From positions 9,997,598 to 10,061,597 of the forward strand of contig NC_135560.1 of NCBI RefSeq assembly GCF_964340395.1: a DNA stretch of 64,000 bases. The letters are read 5' to 3'. Position 1 is the stretch's first letter, and every line of letters begins with the position of its first letter. Origin of the DNA: Glandiceps talaboti (lineage: Eukaryota > Hemichordata > Enteropneusta > Spengelidae). The translations under genes were made by a program, and so were the position numbers. Positions 24,441 to 37,180 of the stretch are shown piece by piece. Under the pieces are notes generated by a model. The model made no database searches and was not told the DNA's origin. It worked only from the letters and a program-made list of their open reading frames with translations.

Positions 24441-27400
24441 TGCCTGTACAACCCACACTCAGACTCAGTCATAAAAGATGTAATATTGAGAGGTATAGTG
24501 TTACCATCTAGTGTATGAAATCAATTAAACAATATTTCATATGGTGCAATCACACTCCTACGCAGTGCTGTTGTAAAAAGGTCACCTCCACAACCTCCAA
24601 TCCAACTTTCCAAGTAGCACTGCATTCAGTGGGGGCTATTTTGGATTTTTTTGTAAAACCATAGCATTCAAATACTAACGGTAAACATCGTATTAAAGGG
24701 TAGATTTATTCATAAACAATATAAATATGAATTATTTTTTCTTTTTGGCAAAATTTCTATATCAATAGAAAATTTTTTTGGGAAGATACGTAAAGGAACA
24801 CTGGTCACTGGTTGACATACCAACTACTAACTAAATATATACTGCACTAGGTTTTAGTGGAATTGTATATAAATGTAATTTAACGAAATATATTTTAGAA
24901 TTGAGACACTGTGTTTTATCGATAAATTAATTATTAGAATGTTTGTTTCATGTTAAATATGCATTTCAAAAAAGTAGCAGGGTAAACTCTGTGATAGGAC
25001 AAAAGTGGCCACCATGGTATAAAAACATGGTTCTTATACCCTGTGTTGTCAATGAATAAAGTAAAGGGGTGCTAAGTCATCTCATAACTTCTTGGCGTTC
25101 TCTAAATGAAATGACAGTCATGCGCCAAACAACACGTCACTGTATGTCAAAATAGTGAAAAGGACTCTAAAGTGCCTTAACCAAAATGCTGACTTTCAAT
25201 TTCATCATTGAGTAGCGTCAAAGTAAATAGCACTGAGAAGGATATGGATTGGCTAAGACCATCAATAAAAAGTTACTACCACAAACCATGTAACTTTTAC
25301 CACTAAAAGAGTATTAATTTCTGTATTGTGCAGGCCAATACAATGAAACATATAGAAAGAGGGATAAAAATTATGGGTGGTATCAACCGTCATTTTATCT
25401 CAATTCAGAACTGATACAGAATATAACACTGAATCAATCTTCATATAAACAGTGGCTAAAAGTTAAATGACGCCAGGAAAGTGGCAAATTTCGCTTAATA
25501 TAATTTTACACGTTTGATCTCGAATTGTAGACGTGCAAAGTGACATTGATGGCTTTGATAATAACCGTACTGCCACTCAAAATATGGCCTTCTTTTATTC
25601 TCACTTCTGACAGACTCAACAATGTGACAAATGAAAAATCGGAGATTACGGATGAAAATTTTTCTCCTAGGCAAAGGTCGCCCCAGTGCTGTCACCCCTG
25701 TTTTATCGTGTATAGTATAGCAATTACTCTATAAATGAAAACCCGTTGGTAGAAGTTAACAAAATCCGACAGGTACAGAAATATGATACATGGCGTCTTG
25801 TTTTTTGCACCAAGTTTGACACCATATTTTGTGTCTGCTGTCTTAATGTGAATTGTCATCCGCTGCATAAAGTGTTGAAAAGTGTAAGGCTTAATGACAT
25901 AGCTAACGAGTTGTGACAGAGAAAGAAAACCGTACGCTATTTGATTCTAATTTAATGCGACGCTAAGCAACCTCATTGTAGCCCAATTATGTTCTCATGT
26001 GTAATGCCACCAAATTGTTTTAGTGAGCCACAAAATGGAGCTATTTTCATTTGAATCTATAATAAGCATTTACTTTCATCCCATGGTTGTGGGGGCAGAA
26101 GTGTCACCAGTTTGCTCTGTCGAGATTTGTCGTCAAATTTCTGGAATGAACTAAATCGTAATTCCAAATGGAAACCAACTGGATTATTGTACAAATTGAT
26201 GATGTCAGCCATAGCTACCACTGGGAATATCAACGGTTAGGTACCATCTTAGGCCTGTATGAAACATTGACAACATTTTTTTTTTTTTAAAGCAAGTGCA
26301 TGTATACATGTTGATGATACTTTCAATTCGTAAACGTACTGTAACATTCTGGATGACTTAGAAATGATAAACTCAGAAGCAAACTTTTGAATGATTTGTT
26401 TTATTAAAGTTCCTAAATTTCAGCAATAACCAATAATTTAAACTCAGATACACACTCGTTGGGTCACCATCATACATACAGTCAACAACGACATTGTGAT
26501 TTTTCTAATTCTGTCGTAGAAGGCTTCACTTTTTTTAATTATTTTGCAAGTTTGAAGAAGTATATAGGGTCGGATAGGTCATGAGAAACAGAGAATGAAG
26601 TATGGCCACCCTTATCTTAGGTCTGTGTAAACAACTGATAATGTTGGACAGGGCGCCATTACACTTCTTGACTCTTGTAGTCGGTTGTCAATCCAGTGTT
26701 TAACACTGTACTTTGGCATAACACAAAATCAAGATATTACAGTGAAGAAAAAACGACAGCTAAAGACAGGAACTTTAGTTGATTATTATTAAATATTCAC
26801 TTTCTTTACACAAATTGTTTTTGTATTCTAGTTCATCAACATTTTCTTGTAATTTTTCAAGTAAGAGAACAAGAATAATATACTTTGAACATATTCAAGA
26901 AAAATATGATCTACACATGTTATGAATAAACGAACATAGTCCTCAAGTATTTCTTTGAGAGATTTGGAATACTTTATTTAATTTTGGACAAAAATGACTA
27001 GTTTTCACTGAAAATAATTGTAATTTTTTTTTAGGAAGCGCTTGATTGTTGGCAGTAGTACTTTCACCAAATCTCATATGCTTATTAAAAATTAAGGAAA
27101 CAAACTCTGTTTCTTAGTTTTTGAGGATTTTTAACCTACGATTTTTTGAGAGGGAAAAGGTGGAAACTGTGATTTTCAAACAGATGTAGGAAAATATTGT
27201 CATAAAGGATGCCATCTGTCAAGTCATATTTTTGAATAACATACCTGGTTGTGTTTGGAGAAGTTATAGACTCGCCACGGATTGGGGTCGTTGTAAAACT
27301 TAGAAATGCTCTAAATATTCCAGTGAGTGGTAGTATAAATCTAATTTTCACTACATCTTGTGTGTTTTCTGACAGGAGAGTGTTGATTTCTCTTTGAAAG

Positions 27401-28701
27401 CGATTGAAGTGAAATTCCTATCAATTGAATGGTTGTTGAATGTGTTTGTTGAACTTTGAAATGAGAGCAATGTAGATTTAGAAATATTCATTCTAACACA
27501 GTTAGAAATGTTACAATATCCGTTTTACAAGTCTAAACATGATTGTTTACTGATTAACTTTTAAAAGGAACAAAAAAAAAATTAATCAAATTTCTGAAAA
27601 GAGACCACAATAAAACGTAAAAATGAAAGCATATAGACTGAATTCATTCACTCAAAAAAAAGAAAAGTTTTTGTCATCTGTTGAATGAAAATTAAATTTT
27701 TGAAAAAAAATGAATGTACAAATGAGCTGCAATTAATCATTACATCTTTTGAATTTCCCTCAGATAAAATGACACTTTATAAATCATCAGAAATCATCAC
27801 TTTCTGGTTCATTTATTGTTCACTCTTTTTGTTTCACGACTTTTTTTCATCTCTCAGAAAACGATGAGTACATAATTGTCTGACGAGTTATTTTTGTTCA
27901 TCATCTTTATTCAGTTAATAAACAGAGAAAAATGAATTGGACAACAAAGACAAGTAATTATTGCACACAAAGATACAACTGACTTGTAGAGATTTGTTAC
28001 CCATTCAATATATGTTGGTATTAAAATGACTGCTGCGTTGTGTATCGGCAGAATGGAAACAGTTTAGTGTGTGTATGGAGGCTGCTTTGTTGTTTTTGAA
28101 AAGCTAGGAAGCCTTTAGTCAGAGTGGAGGGGCGGAATTAAGTCTGATACAATAGCATGGGCTAATTTACTGCTATTTGTGGCCATAGCTAGTTTGACGA
28201 TATTAAACAACGTAAATGCATCACATGTACTATAGAGAAACTAGAACAGGCCACTCTAGCGAAAGTATGAGTACATTTCACCAGCAGTTAGTAAAATGCT
28301 TGTAATAACAGTACACGGTCACAAACCGAGACAATTCTATTTCCTGCAATTTTTTTCCTCTGAAAATGAGTGCTTCAAAGTAATTTGTGCTTTCCCACTA
28401 CACCAGCACCAGATGAGAGGGGTCAGTAGTAAGGTCGAAGGAATCGGTCCATAAAACGCACACAAAATAGCAGGAGAATGTTCCACTAGTGAAACAAAAA
28501 AAGTGAATGATGGAAAAGTGTTTTTTCCTAAATGCATGTACACTGCATGCCTTCACATGAAAAAGAGTTTGTCACTTTATTGTACTTAGAAAGCCCACTT
28601 TAGAGTCGTGAAAAGTAAATTGTGCCAGATTTTTTAGAGACAAAGTAGGGTCGTGTATATACATACATTCACTGATTCTGATACAGAAGCTTACATCTAG
28701 A

Positions 28702-28703
<2 letters not shown>

Positions 28704-28741
<38 letters not shown>

Positions 28742-28778
28742 TGTGTGTGTCTGTGTGTCTGTGTCTGTCTGTGTGGAT
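28704..28778. repeat. (GT)n microsatellite
   Basis: GT array with CTGT variants at its right end. Confidence 0.9.
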
Positions 28779-29063
28779 GTGTGGATGTAGATATCAGACT
28801 GTCGTCCTGTCTTTAATAGCGAACCTAATGTAGACACCTTTGGTTATACAGAAATTTACGACTGTAGCATGAAACAGTGATTAATTATTTCCATCTCAAA
28901 CCACCACAAAGTCAAATAATGCAATGTCTCAGGTTTTTCTATCTTTTAGCCTTCAATACTATAGTGTTGGTCACAGTATTGTTTGATGTGTACCTGTCAC
29001 AGGACCTGTTGCTAGTTCAAAGATACATCATACACGCACACACATATGTACACTTACACACAC

Positions 29064-29066
<3 letters not shown>

Positions 29067-29094
<28 letters not shown>

Positions 29095-29113
29095 CATACA
29101 TACATACATACAT

Positions 29114-29144
<31 letters not shown>

Positions 29145-29258
29145 TACACACATACATACATACATACATACATACATACATACATACATACATACATACA
29201 TACATAATGATACATACATACACACACACATATACCTCCCCCCCCCCCCCCCCCCCCC
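29067..29258. repeat. (ATAC)n microsatellite ending in a 21-base C run
   Basis: Tetranucleotide CATA array interrupted by CA, followed by a homopolymer C run at 29238-29258. Confidence 0.95.
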
Positions 29259-29409
29259 ATATAACACTGTGTATTTTTATATGAGAAGAGGATTGTGCAC
29301 ATGTTACTTGGGGGATGGCATTCAGCCAAGTATACCCTAGATTTGAATGTAAAAACTTTCAGTTATTGATGCCCTTCAGTGTATCTTGAATACCATAACT
29401 CACAGGTAA

Positions 29410-29776
29410 GGCAAAAATTGAAGGAAAAAAATGTGTTTCCTACTAAGATTAAACCCGACTGACCCAGGTTTAAGCCGTCAGCCCTCAACATTTCTTAAAA
29501 CATTTAAAACAATAAGATAAGAAATCGTTTGTCTTATTGACCTTATGCATGTCTGTTTTCTTTCCCAAGTGATGGCTGTACATATTTCATCAAACTATCA
29601 CAGAAGGAGTATTCTGACTGACATTTCATTTGGTTTGGGGGTTGAAGCAATATTTCTCAAAAAATAAAAACAGTTAAAAAGATAAAATAATATAATATAA
29701 CGTAAAATCCCAACATACCTATCCTGTTCTCTTAGGCCATGTTATCGGAAACATACAATTGGTTTTTTTTTTCGCC
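29410..29776. mobile_element. PIF/Harbinger-like miniature element, member 1
   Basis: The left end GGCAAAAATT...GTGTTTCC and right end GGAAACAT...TTCGCC form imperfect inverted repeats of about 35 bp. TAA directly repeats on both sides (29407-29409 and 29777-29779). A 3-bp TAA/TTA duplication with GG-starting termini is the PIF/Harbinger pattern. Subterminal 'gactgacc..agtttaagcc' and 'tacctatcctgttct' blocks are shared with 33346-33960. It carries no transposase. Confidence 0.7.
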
Positions 29777-30095
29777 TAAACAGCTGACTATGTCTTCCCA
29801 GAATGGAACATGAAAGTGATTTGTCACATGTAAAAAAAAAAAAACAAGCCAAAAATGCAAGCACACAAATGACGTATCTTGGAACTGGAAAATCAACTAT
29901 GATCAGAAATTTAGGGGGGTGTTTTGTATTTATTTATTTAGTGTAAAATGATTAGAATCGTGGCTTTTAAGCTAACCGTCCAAATCAACTATTTTGTGCA
30001 TATAACAGATTTAAGCTGACTTTGACCGAGTTCTGTGAGATTACTCGGAGTAAAAAAATCCCAAACGTGCCTTCATGTATACTTGTAGTTTTGGA

Positions 30096-30121
30096 GGGGG
30101 GTGGGGGGGTGGGGGGGGGGG
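30096..30121 (+). other. G-quadruplex motif
   Basis: G-runs of 6, 7 and 12 with single T spacers, on the plus strand; the longest run can supply two tracts. Confidence 0.5.
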
Positions 30122-30701
30122 ATTTCGTCGATGAAGATGTGCTAAAACAAGTTTCAATATCATCACTTATTGACTCCAAACAAAATTGTTTTCAAAGATA
30201 ACAAAAAAATAAAAATTGGAAAATTAGTTTTGGTGAAATAAATTATTTAAAAAACTGATTGGCTTTCCTAAGAAGAAATTTCTGTATTGGTAATAAGTTA
30301 ATGTACCAATACCAATATTCGAAATTACTCAGCGTGCATTATCAATATTACAATAATATTGAATGAAACATTCTCATTTTCAAATATCTACTGATCAGCA
30401 TACCCAGAAGATGAGAACTCTCCTAATGAAACATGTTGCATTGCTTTATTGGAGGAATAGTATTGAAATGTTTCATTGTTACAGGTTTGTGTAAAGGCTG
30501 TATGACCTAGCTTTTAAGATGATTGTATGCAATGTGTGAATATGCTGTTTTGTAACAAACAATTTTTTATTTGTTAATGGTGCGAGCTATTTATGTTTTG
30601 TCAAGATTTCTAAAATATGCACTAAAGTAGAATTATCATGGTTGATTTTGTGAAATATTCAGATTTAACTAATTTAATTAGTTTGTATCTATTTGCATTT
30701 T

Positions 30702-30705
<4 letters not shown>

Positions 30706-30781
<76 letters not shown>

Positions 30782-30873
30782 AACAGACAGACAGATAGAG
30801 ATAGAGAGAGACAGGGAGAGATAGAGACAGACACAGATAGACAAAAAGAGAGAAAAACAGAGTGACAGAGAGA
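30706..30873. repeat. (GA)n(GACA)n compound microsatellite
   Basis: Pure GA passes into GACA and then degenerate purine-rich AGA/ACAG sequence. Confidence 0.95.
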
Positions 30874-31795
30874 ATAACAAAAATATTGAAAGTACAAAAA
30901 TTGCAAACCGAGAAAAACAAAATTACACAGATTCTGAAAGTACTAACATTTTGAATTTTACGTCAGATCAGATCTTTTCATTATCCTGAAATGGTTGTAA
31001 TATGCTGACATCAATGCAAATCAAAATGTAGGAATTATACATGTAGTTGCTAAAGAATGTATTCCATGGTTCTATTCTACCACTACATTTGGTGTCTCTT
31101 TGTTTTAAGAATATTACCATGTTTTGTGTAAAATAAAAACAAGTTTCGCTATAGTTATGCAGAGGTGACAATTTCTGTCAACTCAGTTTCCCAAAATATC
31201 ATCGTATCATTGTATTTTCATATAGCTTTCCTTTGACTTCGCTTCAATTTTTTTTATGATATTTACATAATTTATTTCAAAATCAAAGTACAGGTACAGG
31301 CTAACTAACTTTCATTCAAAGGTGACGATTTCTATCAAGTTAGTCATTTTTGTCCGGATGATACCACAAAGTGGTATAAAGTGACCTTGCTGTGTTTCAA
31401 CCTTATACTTTCTAGATAAATCGTTCACCCAATTCTATTCCATTTGCTAGTTTCCCAAGCTCCGTAGCAAGTGAATTTCCTTATCACCCTAATTTCCTGT
31501 AGAACAGTATCTTGAAAGGCCTTTCTAGAGCATAGTATGGAAGTCAGTCTTGATATTTCGATGAACAAATTGATTGCCATTCACGTCAACGCTGAACCAT
31601 AGACTCGCTATTTAGTGTCAGTCACAATGACTTCCTATAGTGGATTGGTGTCTTTTCAATTATTTGTCAACCCTGGGTCAGTTCAAAACCATGTTACATG
31701 CCTCACTATACACATGCAGTTTTGCCATTGTTTCAGGTAGGAACATCTCGGGCACTGATTAGCATAAAAAGAGGGGCGGGTTTAGTAAAAAGAGG

Positions 31796-31822
31796 GGTGG
31801 GGATGGGGGGGGGGGGGGGGGT
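31796..31822 (+). other. Long G run with quadruplex potential
   Basis: GGGG-T-GGGG-AT followed by an uninterrupted run of about 17 G. Confidence 0.5.
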
Positions 31823-32152
31823 CCAGACCCAAAATGACAGCTACTGTAAAATCTAAAATCTTTATTTTGACTTTCATCGTGTACGTGACTGCAAATTTCG
31901 TCCAACTCTGGTCTGAATAAGATAATGATATTATGCAAATTACTGAGATTTATGCAAATTATAGTGTGGATGATTCTTCAAACAGGTGTTCTTTTACTTT
32001 CTATGCAAAGTGTGATGAAAATTATGTAATATAGATATCACCTCAATATGACATCTCATAGTTGAATAATGTAAGTAAAGATGAAATAAAGAATCTAGGG
32101 AAATCATGCTTTTGTTCTGATCACGGCTATACTTTTTTATTTTTTTTTGCAG

Positions 32153-32250
32153 ACAAAGAAAAAGAAAAAGACCAAACATCAAGAATGGGTTTAGATAACC
32201 GATTTTCTGAAGCACTGTGGGAAGATGCCAAGAAGTTCTTTGAGCACTAG
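32153..32250 (+). CDS. Candidate terminal coding exon, unrecognised protein
   Basis: A strong acceptor (a run of about 18 mostly T residues ending in GCAG) precedes a 98-nt frame that ends in TAG at 32248-32250. It begins with two bases of a split codon, then reads KEKEKDQTSRMG followed by LDNRFSEALWEDAKKFFEH and stop. The lysine/glutamate stretch followed by an amphipathic, Trp/Phe-bearing C-terminus looks like real protein rather than random translation. Its phase fits the exon at 3556-3613. I could not assign a family. Partly repetitive AT-rich DNA follows (a presumed 3' UTR), with AATAAA at 33182 as a possible polyadenylation signal; a second AATAAA at 33351 lies inside a transposon end. 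Confidence 0.55.
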
Positions 32251-33345
32251 AACATTACCAGCCAGTGGAGTTTTAAAAGTCCTAGAGTTAGAGTTGAAAT
32301 GTAAATATCACACAACCAGAAGTGTAATTGAAAACACAACCTAAATAATGGACTTTAGTTTGAGTGCTAGGAAAGATCCAACCATTGGCATTCATTTCGA
32401 GTGCTAGAATTGAAAACACCACCCAACCAGTGGATTTTATTCCAAAATACATGCTTAATGAGTGGGCGGTTTTATCCATAGTTGGTGTCGTGACAGGTTG
32501 AAATCTTGAGCGAAAGCTTGATTTTGAATCCAATGTTACTTTGACTTACCTCGATACCTATATATGGAAGTGCTCATTAAATATTCAATATCAAGGCACA
32601 AGCTAAATCATACAGTTTCAGTCACAGCGATCACTACATATTATTTCACGGTATGCCTCGTAAATGATTACGTTTTGTGTTCATATTCAACATCTTCTGG
32701 TTGATGTAGGCACTGATTTTAGTGACTGTACCGTAAAATACAAATTCGTTACGTTTTCTTACCCTGTTGTGTGTACAGCTACACACAAGCTTACCTATAG
32801 TTGATTCAATACACCTCACGGTGTACAACATTGAGAAGTAAGGCTTTCAAAAAAATAACCCAGTTTTACAGCTAGTGCAGTTGATAAAATGAGCAGATGG
32901 CCATCGAGCTTAAAGAAATATGTCATTCCAAACGTTTGTTTTCTGGTGGCTACATTCTAAGATTTTCGGACACCTTCTGTCCCTTGCGGTTGTATGAAAT
33001 TAAAATCTGTGATTTCCAGTTTGAAACATGATATCCGTAAAGGCTTGACATGGAGAGCACTTGTCTTTAATAATTGGTGAAAGTTCTTTAGTACTAATGT
33101 AGCTCTAAATCCTTCATTCATTTTTTTTTTAAAACTGTGTATACTTGATATAATGTATTGGAATTTGATATGGTTTCTGTTAATAAACAAAAAAAAGAGA
33201 TGATATTTTCTAAAATGATGTTTGCAAGATGTACTTAAGACTATTGTGTACAAATAACTTCATTTTTCTTTAGAAAACGTGTCTTTGTAAATGTGTACAA
33301 AATTTATATTGCTGTGCTACACCTATTGACATCAGTATTACTTTA
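32251..33345 (+). other. Presumed 3' UTR and downstream sequence
   Basis: No open frame of note. The stretch 32241-32425 contains two or three imperfect copies of a short unit with 'gagtgctagaat' and 'caaccagtgga', one overlapping the stop codon of the exon above. Most of 32495-32850 is one copy of the dispersed repeat also seen at 2143. AATAAA at 33182 could end a transcript. Confidence 0.3.
32495..32850 (-). repeat. Dispersed repeat, copy B (inverted relative to copy A)
   Basis: Reverse-complement partner of 2143-2490. Conserved blocks appear in the same order at roughly 80% identity by eye, with a few indels. It lies just after the candidate terminal exon, so it would be transcribed as part of any 3' UTR. 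Confidence 0.75.
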
Positions 33346-33960
33346 GGCTAAATAAAAAAAAATAGTGTGTTTCCGATAACCAGACTGACCATAGTTTAAG
33401 CCCCAGACCTTAAACATTTTTTTTTTTTGCGTGCAAAAAAGGTAAAATGGTAACAATTTACTTCCGTGTACATAATTTATACCTTTGCCTCATCTGTGCT
33501 CACTTTTTTAAAAAATCGTATTCCAGGGAGAAACCTGGTAGGATACAGGTTGCAATGTGAATGCTTTAATCCTATGTGCTTATAGAGGCTGCAATGGATT
33601 GTATGCTCCCCCAGGGAGTTGTGAAAGTGATGGGCTGTTGTGCGGCTATAGATCTAAAGCACATTGAGCCACAGAGTGGGAAAGCGCTATATAAAAACCA
33701 ACATTATTATTATTTATTATTAACCAGGTCTTTTTTAGACTATAACAGTACAACCTGTTCAATGTGTTGTCTAGCTCATAATTGTCTTCATTTACTTCTT
33801 TTACACCTCATCAAACTCTCACGAAAGTATTGCGACCGACAAGCATCATATCTTGGGGTCAAAGTAATTTAAAAAAGTAAAATAAAATTAAAATTCCGAC
33901 TTACCTACCCTATTTTCTGAAGTCGTGTTATTGGAAACAAACATTTTATTTTATTTTGCC
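33346..33960. mobile_element. PIF/Harbinger-like miniature element, member 2, with SINE inside
   Basis: Termini GGCTAAATAAA...GTGTTTCCGATAAC and GTTATTGGAAAC...TTTTGCC are inverted repeats. The flanks are TTA and TTT, a 3-bp duplication with one presumed change. Subterminal blocks 'agtttaagcc' and 'ttacctaccctattttct' match member 1. It is 615 bp, against 367 for member 1, partly because of the SINE-like segment at 33575-33722. Confidence 0.7.
33575..33722 (+). mobile_element. SINE 3' portion
   Basis: The sequence has 'cggctatagatctaaagcac', 'attgagcc', then 'aaagcgctatataaaaacca' and an (ATT)n tail. This 'CTTAAAGCGC...AAGCGCTATATAAA + (ATT)n' layout is the conserved 3' region of many metazoan SINEs. 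A Pol III A/B box head was not identified, so the copy may be 5'-truncated. It lies inside the PIF-like element 33346-33960. Confidence 0.65.
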
Positions 33961-34221
33961 TTTTAGTTGATTAGTGTTTATTTTTAGATTTGATTTCCCA
34001 GCTGTAAAATTTATGTCTCTGCCCAACTATTGTTGATTATTGTTTTTTATGTTTCTGAATCCTTTGAAAATGATATATTACTTTCAACTGACAATTATAT
34101 GGAGATACAGATAATTAACTAGGATTAGAAGTATGATTGTGTCTCTCCAGAAAATTCCTACTCTGTGTCGTGCCTCTAAGAACTCTATCGCTATGCAAAG
34201 AAAGTATAGATCCTGGTCTAG

Positions 34222-34649
34222 GACAACCTGATTAAAATCTGATAATAGTGTATTCGGCTCGATTTCGGTTTAGCTCTTACGTTTATTATTGTTTGTTTGT
34301 TTGTTTGTGATCACTCAATACCTACATCTCTCGCTAGTGTTCTCGTACCCAATCTCGCACTTTCGTGTAGCCAACCAGAATCTGTCTTACAATATAACAC
34401 TCAATGTTCGAAATTGAAAGAAAGAGAACCACCAAACAATAATGATAATGCGTGCGTGAGATCTTTGGCACATTATGTGTTCTCATTCGTTGAGTAAATT
34501 CGCTCAGCGCTCTCGTGTGGATTGAGAACAGGTATGGTATTTTGTCAGATGTAGGTATCAGGCGCTCAAAAAAGACAAACAACAATAACGTAAGAGCCAA
34601 AACGAAATCGTGGCAAGTACACTGCATCGGATTTTAATCAGATTGTGTC
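34222..34649. mobile_element. Fold-back element with ~110-bp inverted arms
   Basis: The left arm starts GACAACCTGATTAAAATC and continues through 'gatttcg', 'gctcttacgtt' and 'attgtttg' to 'atacctacatc'. The right arm is its reverse complement with scattered changes, ending GATTTTAATCAGATTGTGTC. The loop is about 200 bp. I could not define a clear target duplication. Frames on both strands inside are not recognisable proteins. Confidence 0.7.
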
Positions 34650-35061
34650 AGATACAAAACAGGTCAGATCATTGTTGTGTGCTGTGTGTTTTGTACTCGT
34701 CTTTCCCCCAAAATTTGTACAACTCTTAAAGGAAACACCAACAGTTTTGCAGTGTATGTCATCAGAAGTAAAAGTGAAATATTGATGATGATTACTTGTT
34801 TGTTTATGATGATCTTCAATTTAGCAGTGTGGATATTATGTCATTCTTTTCTCAAGAAATTGTTGAGATATGTTTTGATCACAGATTGGTCCGAAATTGT
34901 GTTTTTTAAAGAGTATATTTGGAATGAGCAACAAACTATCTCTGACAAATGATAGTTATCCTGAAATAGACAAATTATGACACAGTCACTGCAAGAGCCA
35001 TTTTTAGCACAACTGTAATTTTAAGGTTCGGTAGTGCTGTAGGAATGGCAAACTGTGTGTC

Positions 35062-35068
35062 TGTCTGT

Positions 35069-35136
<68 letters not shown>

Positions 35137-35140
35137 ACAG
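35062..35140. repeat. (GT)n microsatellite
   Basis: GT array preceded by a short CTGT segment. Confidence 0.95.
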
Positions 35141-36113
35141 GCATGTGCATTTGTGCGTGTGTGTACGTGTGTGTGAAAGATTTAAAAGTAAGAAAAATTA
35201 GACAGATTGTCCTGGTTTGTCATCAGGATGTCTAAGTCAAGAAATTCATACCCAGATTGACACGAAAATTATGCATTTTTTGGGCCAAAACTACTTACCA
35301 AGTGTTGAGCTGAATGGTCAGGTACTACTTTGTAGGGGTATTCCCATAAGTATTCCTTGTGCCAGCAGTCTTACAATACAATACAGGCAAAGCAATGGCC
35401 AAACAGTTGAGTCCAAAACCAGCAGTACTGTCACATTGTTGCCTTAGAGTTACCACCAGCACCAACAATTTCCATCCATACCCTACTGATCTCTTGTTTG
35501 AGATGTTACATCATTGTCCTGCTGCTGAAAATTATTGGTTTTATTTATCAGAGGATTACATTCATTCTTTCAGTGTATTAAGCCAGGGAGATCTGATAGG
35601 TTCAAGTTTGAACTACAATGATTTGGCAAGGAGTGGAATGTCAGCCCAATAGGTACAGTTTACAAGATTGTAACTGTGTACACCATGTGCATATACCTAT
35701 GGAGTATATATTTAAAGTACAAGAAATTGGATGTAATTCTCTGACCATGATTCATTCTATTTCTGTGAGGGCTTACCTGAAACAAAATGTGTGCTGTCTT
35801 TTCCATTAGAAAATTCATTTGATAAACTTGTATGACTGAATTGAAATTTGTTGGGGAAGAGCAAGGCTGTGATGCATAACTCTAACACGGAATGTCATAT
35901 CTTGATAGCTTTATGCCTCAAAAATAGGTGGGGGGGGGGGGGGGGGGGGGCGCAAATGCCATATCAGCCAAACTGTGTTCTTTAGTACTGATAATGTTTG
36001 TATTTCCTCTGTTGCAGAGATTTCCAAAATATATAATTTTGTAACTTACAACCACCTCAAAGACAAAGACTCCATTTTTGTGGTCTGTGTCCAGCTTTAA
36101 TATTTAGGGTTAC

Positions 36114-36161
36114 CTTTGACCCTATAAGGTCAAAGTCTTTGACCCTATGAGGTCAAAGGTC
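36114..36161. promoter_or_regulatory. Duplicated TTTGACC/GGTCAAA palindrome ending in a DR1
   Basis: Two tandem copies of CTTTGACCCTATRAGGTCAAAG-type inverted half-sites are followed by AGGTCA-A-AGGTC. Arranged half-sites of this kind bind nuclear receptors; here it is only a motif match. Confidence 0.35.
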
Positions 36162-36747
36162 GAAATATATCTACACATCCAAATCTTGAATAGAAAAGCT
36201 TTCCAAGTTGTAATTGTACAGAATTATGCAAAAAACGAAATTGTGAATATGTAACCAGCACTGTATTCGATGTGAATAACTTTTATATTTGATGTATCTT
36301 AGAATTGTTGTGTAAGTAACGAGGAGAGAATTGTGTTATCTATCCTCTATAACTGTGACATGGTTTCATCTTATGGGTTTTATTTGTATTGAAAACATTT
36401 TCTTGTTTAGAACAGGTTTTCACAATTTGTACAAACTGTGTAAATGTATGTACACAATTATTTGTTATTTTGTTTTCATGTGTAGAACTAAGTCATTGTA
36501 TTTTTACTTTTGCAGTGTCTTTGAGTTTTATATTTGATATTTATTAGTAAAAAAAACACATGTTGACCAATAGACTCTCTCAGTGTCGTTTCTTAACCCA
36601 AGTTTCCATTTTCCTTTTACATACTTTGACCTAATTTGTGAAGAACTCATTCAGGTTTTGTCAGAATGAATGTCCATCACATTGTTCTGTGTGTATGTGT
36701 CAGTGTATGTGTATGTGTATGTCCCTAGCATGTGTGATAGAAATTTA

Positions 36748-36985
36748 CAACCCGTAACACCAAACACCAAAGTAAAGTGTTTTCTGTATGTACCATAATC
36801 ATTTATAGCATCCATATCAAGTGTAAAAGTATACTGTTTCATTTGCTAATTGATCCCATTAGAAAGGCCACATGCTAGGCTTGGAAATAAACTAATTGAA
36901 ACAGTACACTTTTACACTTGATATGAATGCTATAAACAAGCATAGCACATAGAGAAAATGTGTTACTTCAGTGTTACTAGTTGTA
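36748..36985. mobile_element. Fold-back miniature element, copy 2 (Tc1/mariner-like?)
   Basis: The left arm (36748-36842) and right arm (36897-36985) are near-perfect reverse complements over their inner ~37 bp and match imperfectly outward to CAACCCGTAACAC / GTGTTACTAGTTG. The ends are flanked by TA on both sides, as expected for Tc1/mariner insertion. It is about 85% identical by eye to the element at 15752-15982. Confidence 0.8.
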
Positions 36986-37180
36986 ATATGAATGCTATAA
37001 ACAAGCATAGCACATAGAGAAAATGTGTTACTTCAGTGTTACTAGTTGTAATATGAATGCTATAAACAAGCATAGCACATAAAGAAAATGCGCTACTTCA
37101 GTGTTACTAGTTGTAATATGAATGCTATAAACAAGCATAGCACATAGAGAAAATGCGCTACTTAAGTGTTATTGTTTGTA
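36921..37180. repeat. 65-bp tandem array made from one arm of the fold-back element
   Basis: The right arm of the element, from 'atatgaatgctataaacaag' to 'gttactagttgta', is repeated four times with an exact 65-bp period (36921, 36986, 37051, 37116). The last two copies share 'gcgctac' in place of 'gtgttac', and the final one is more diverged. Confidence 0.9.

Larger units (their letters stand above)
34650..36747. other. No gene recognised
   Basis: Contains the GT array at 35062-35140, a G run at 35929-35950 and the TGACC/GGTCA palindromes at 36115-36161. The frames at 35217-35809 are short, overlapping and unrecognised. Confidence 0.4.

Noticed and set aside
35217-35809. Overlapping frames with serine/threonine-rich peptides
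   Set aside because: Short, overlapping in different frames, no splice signals and no family resemblance; may be ordinary noncoding sequence.
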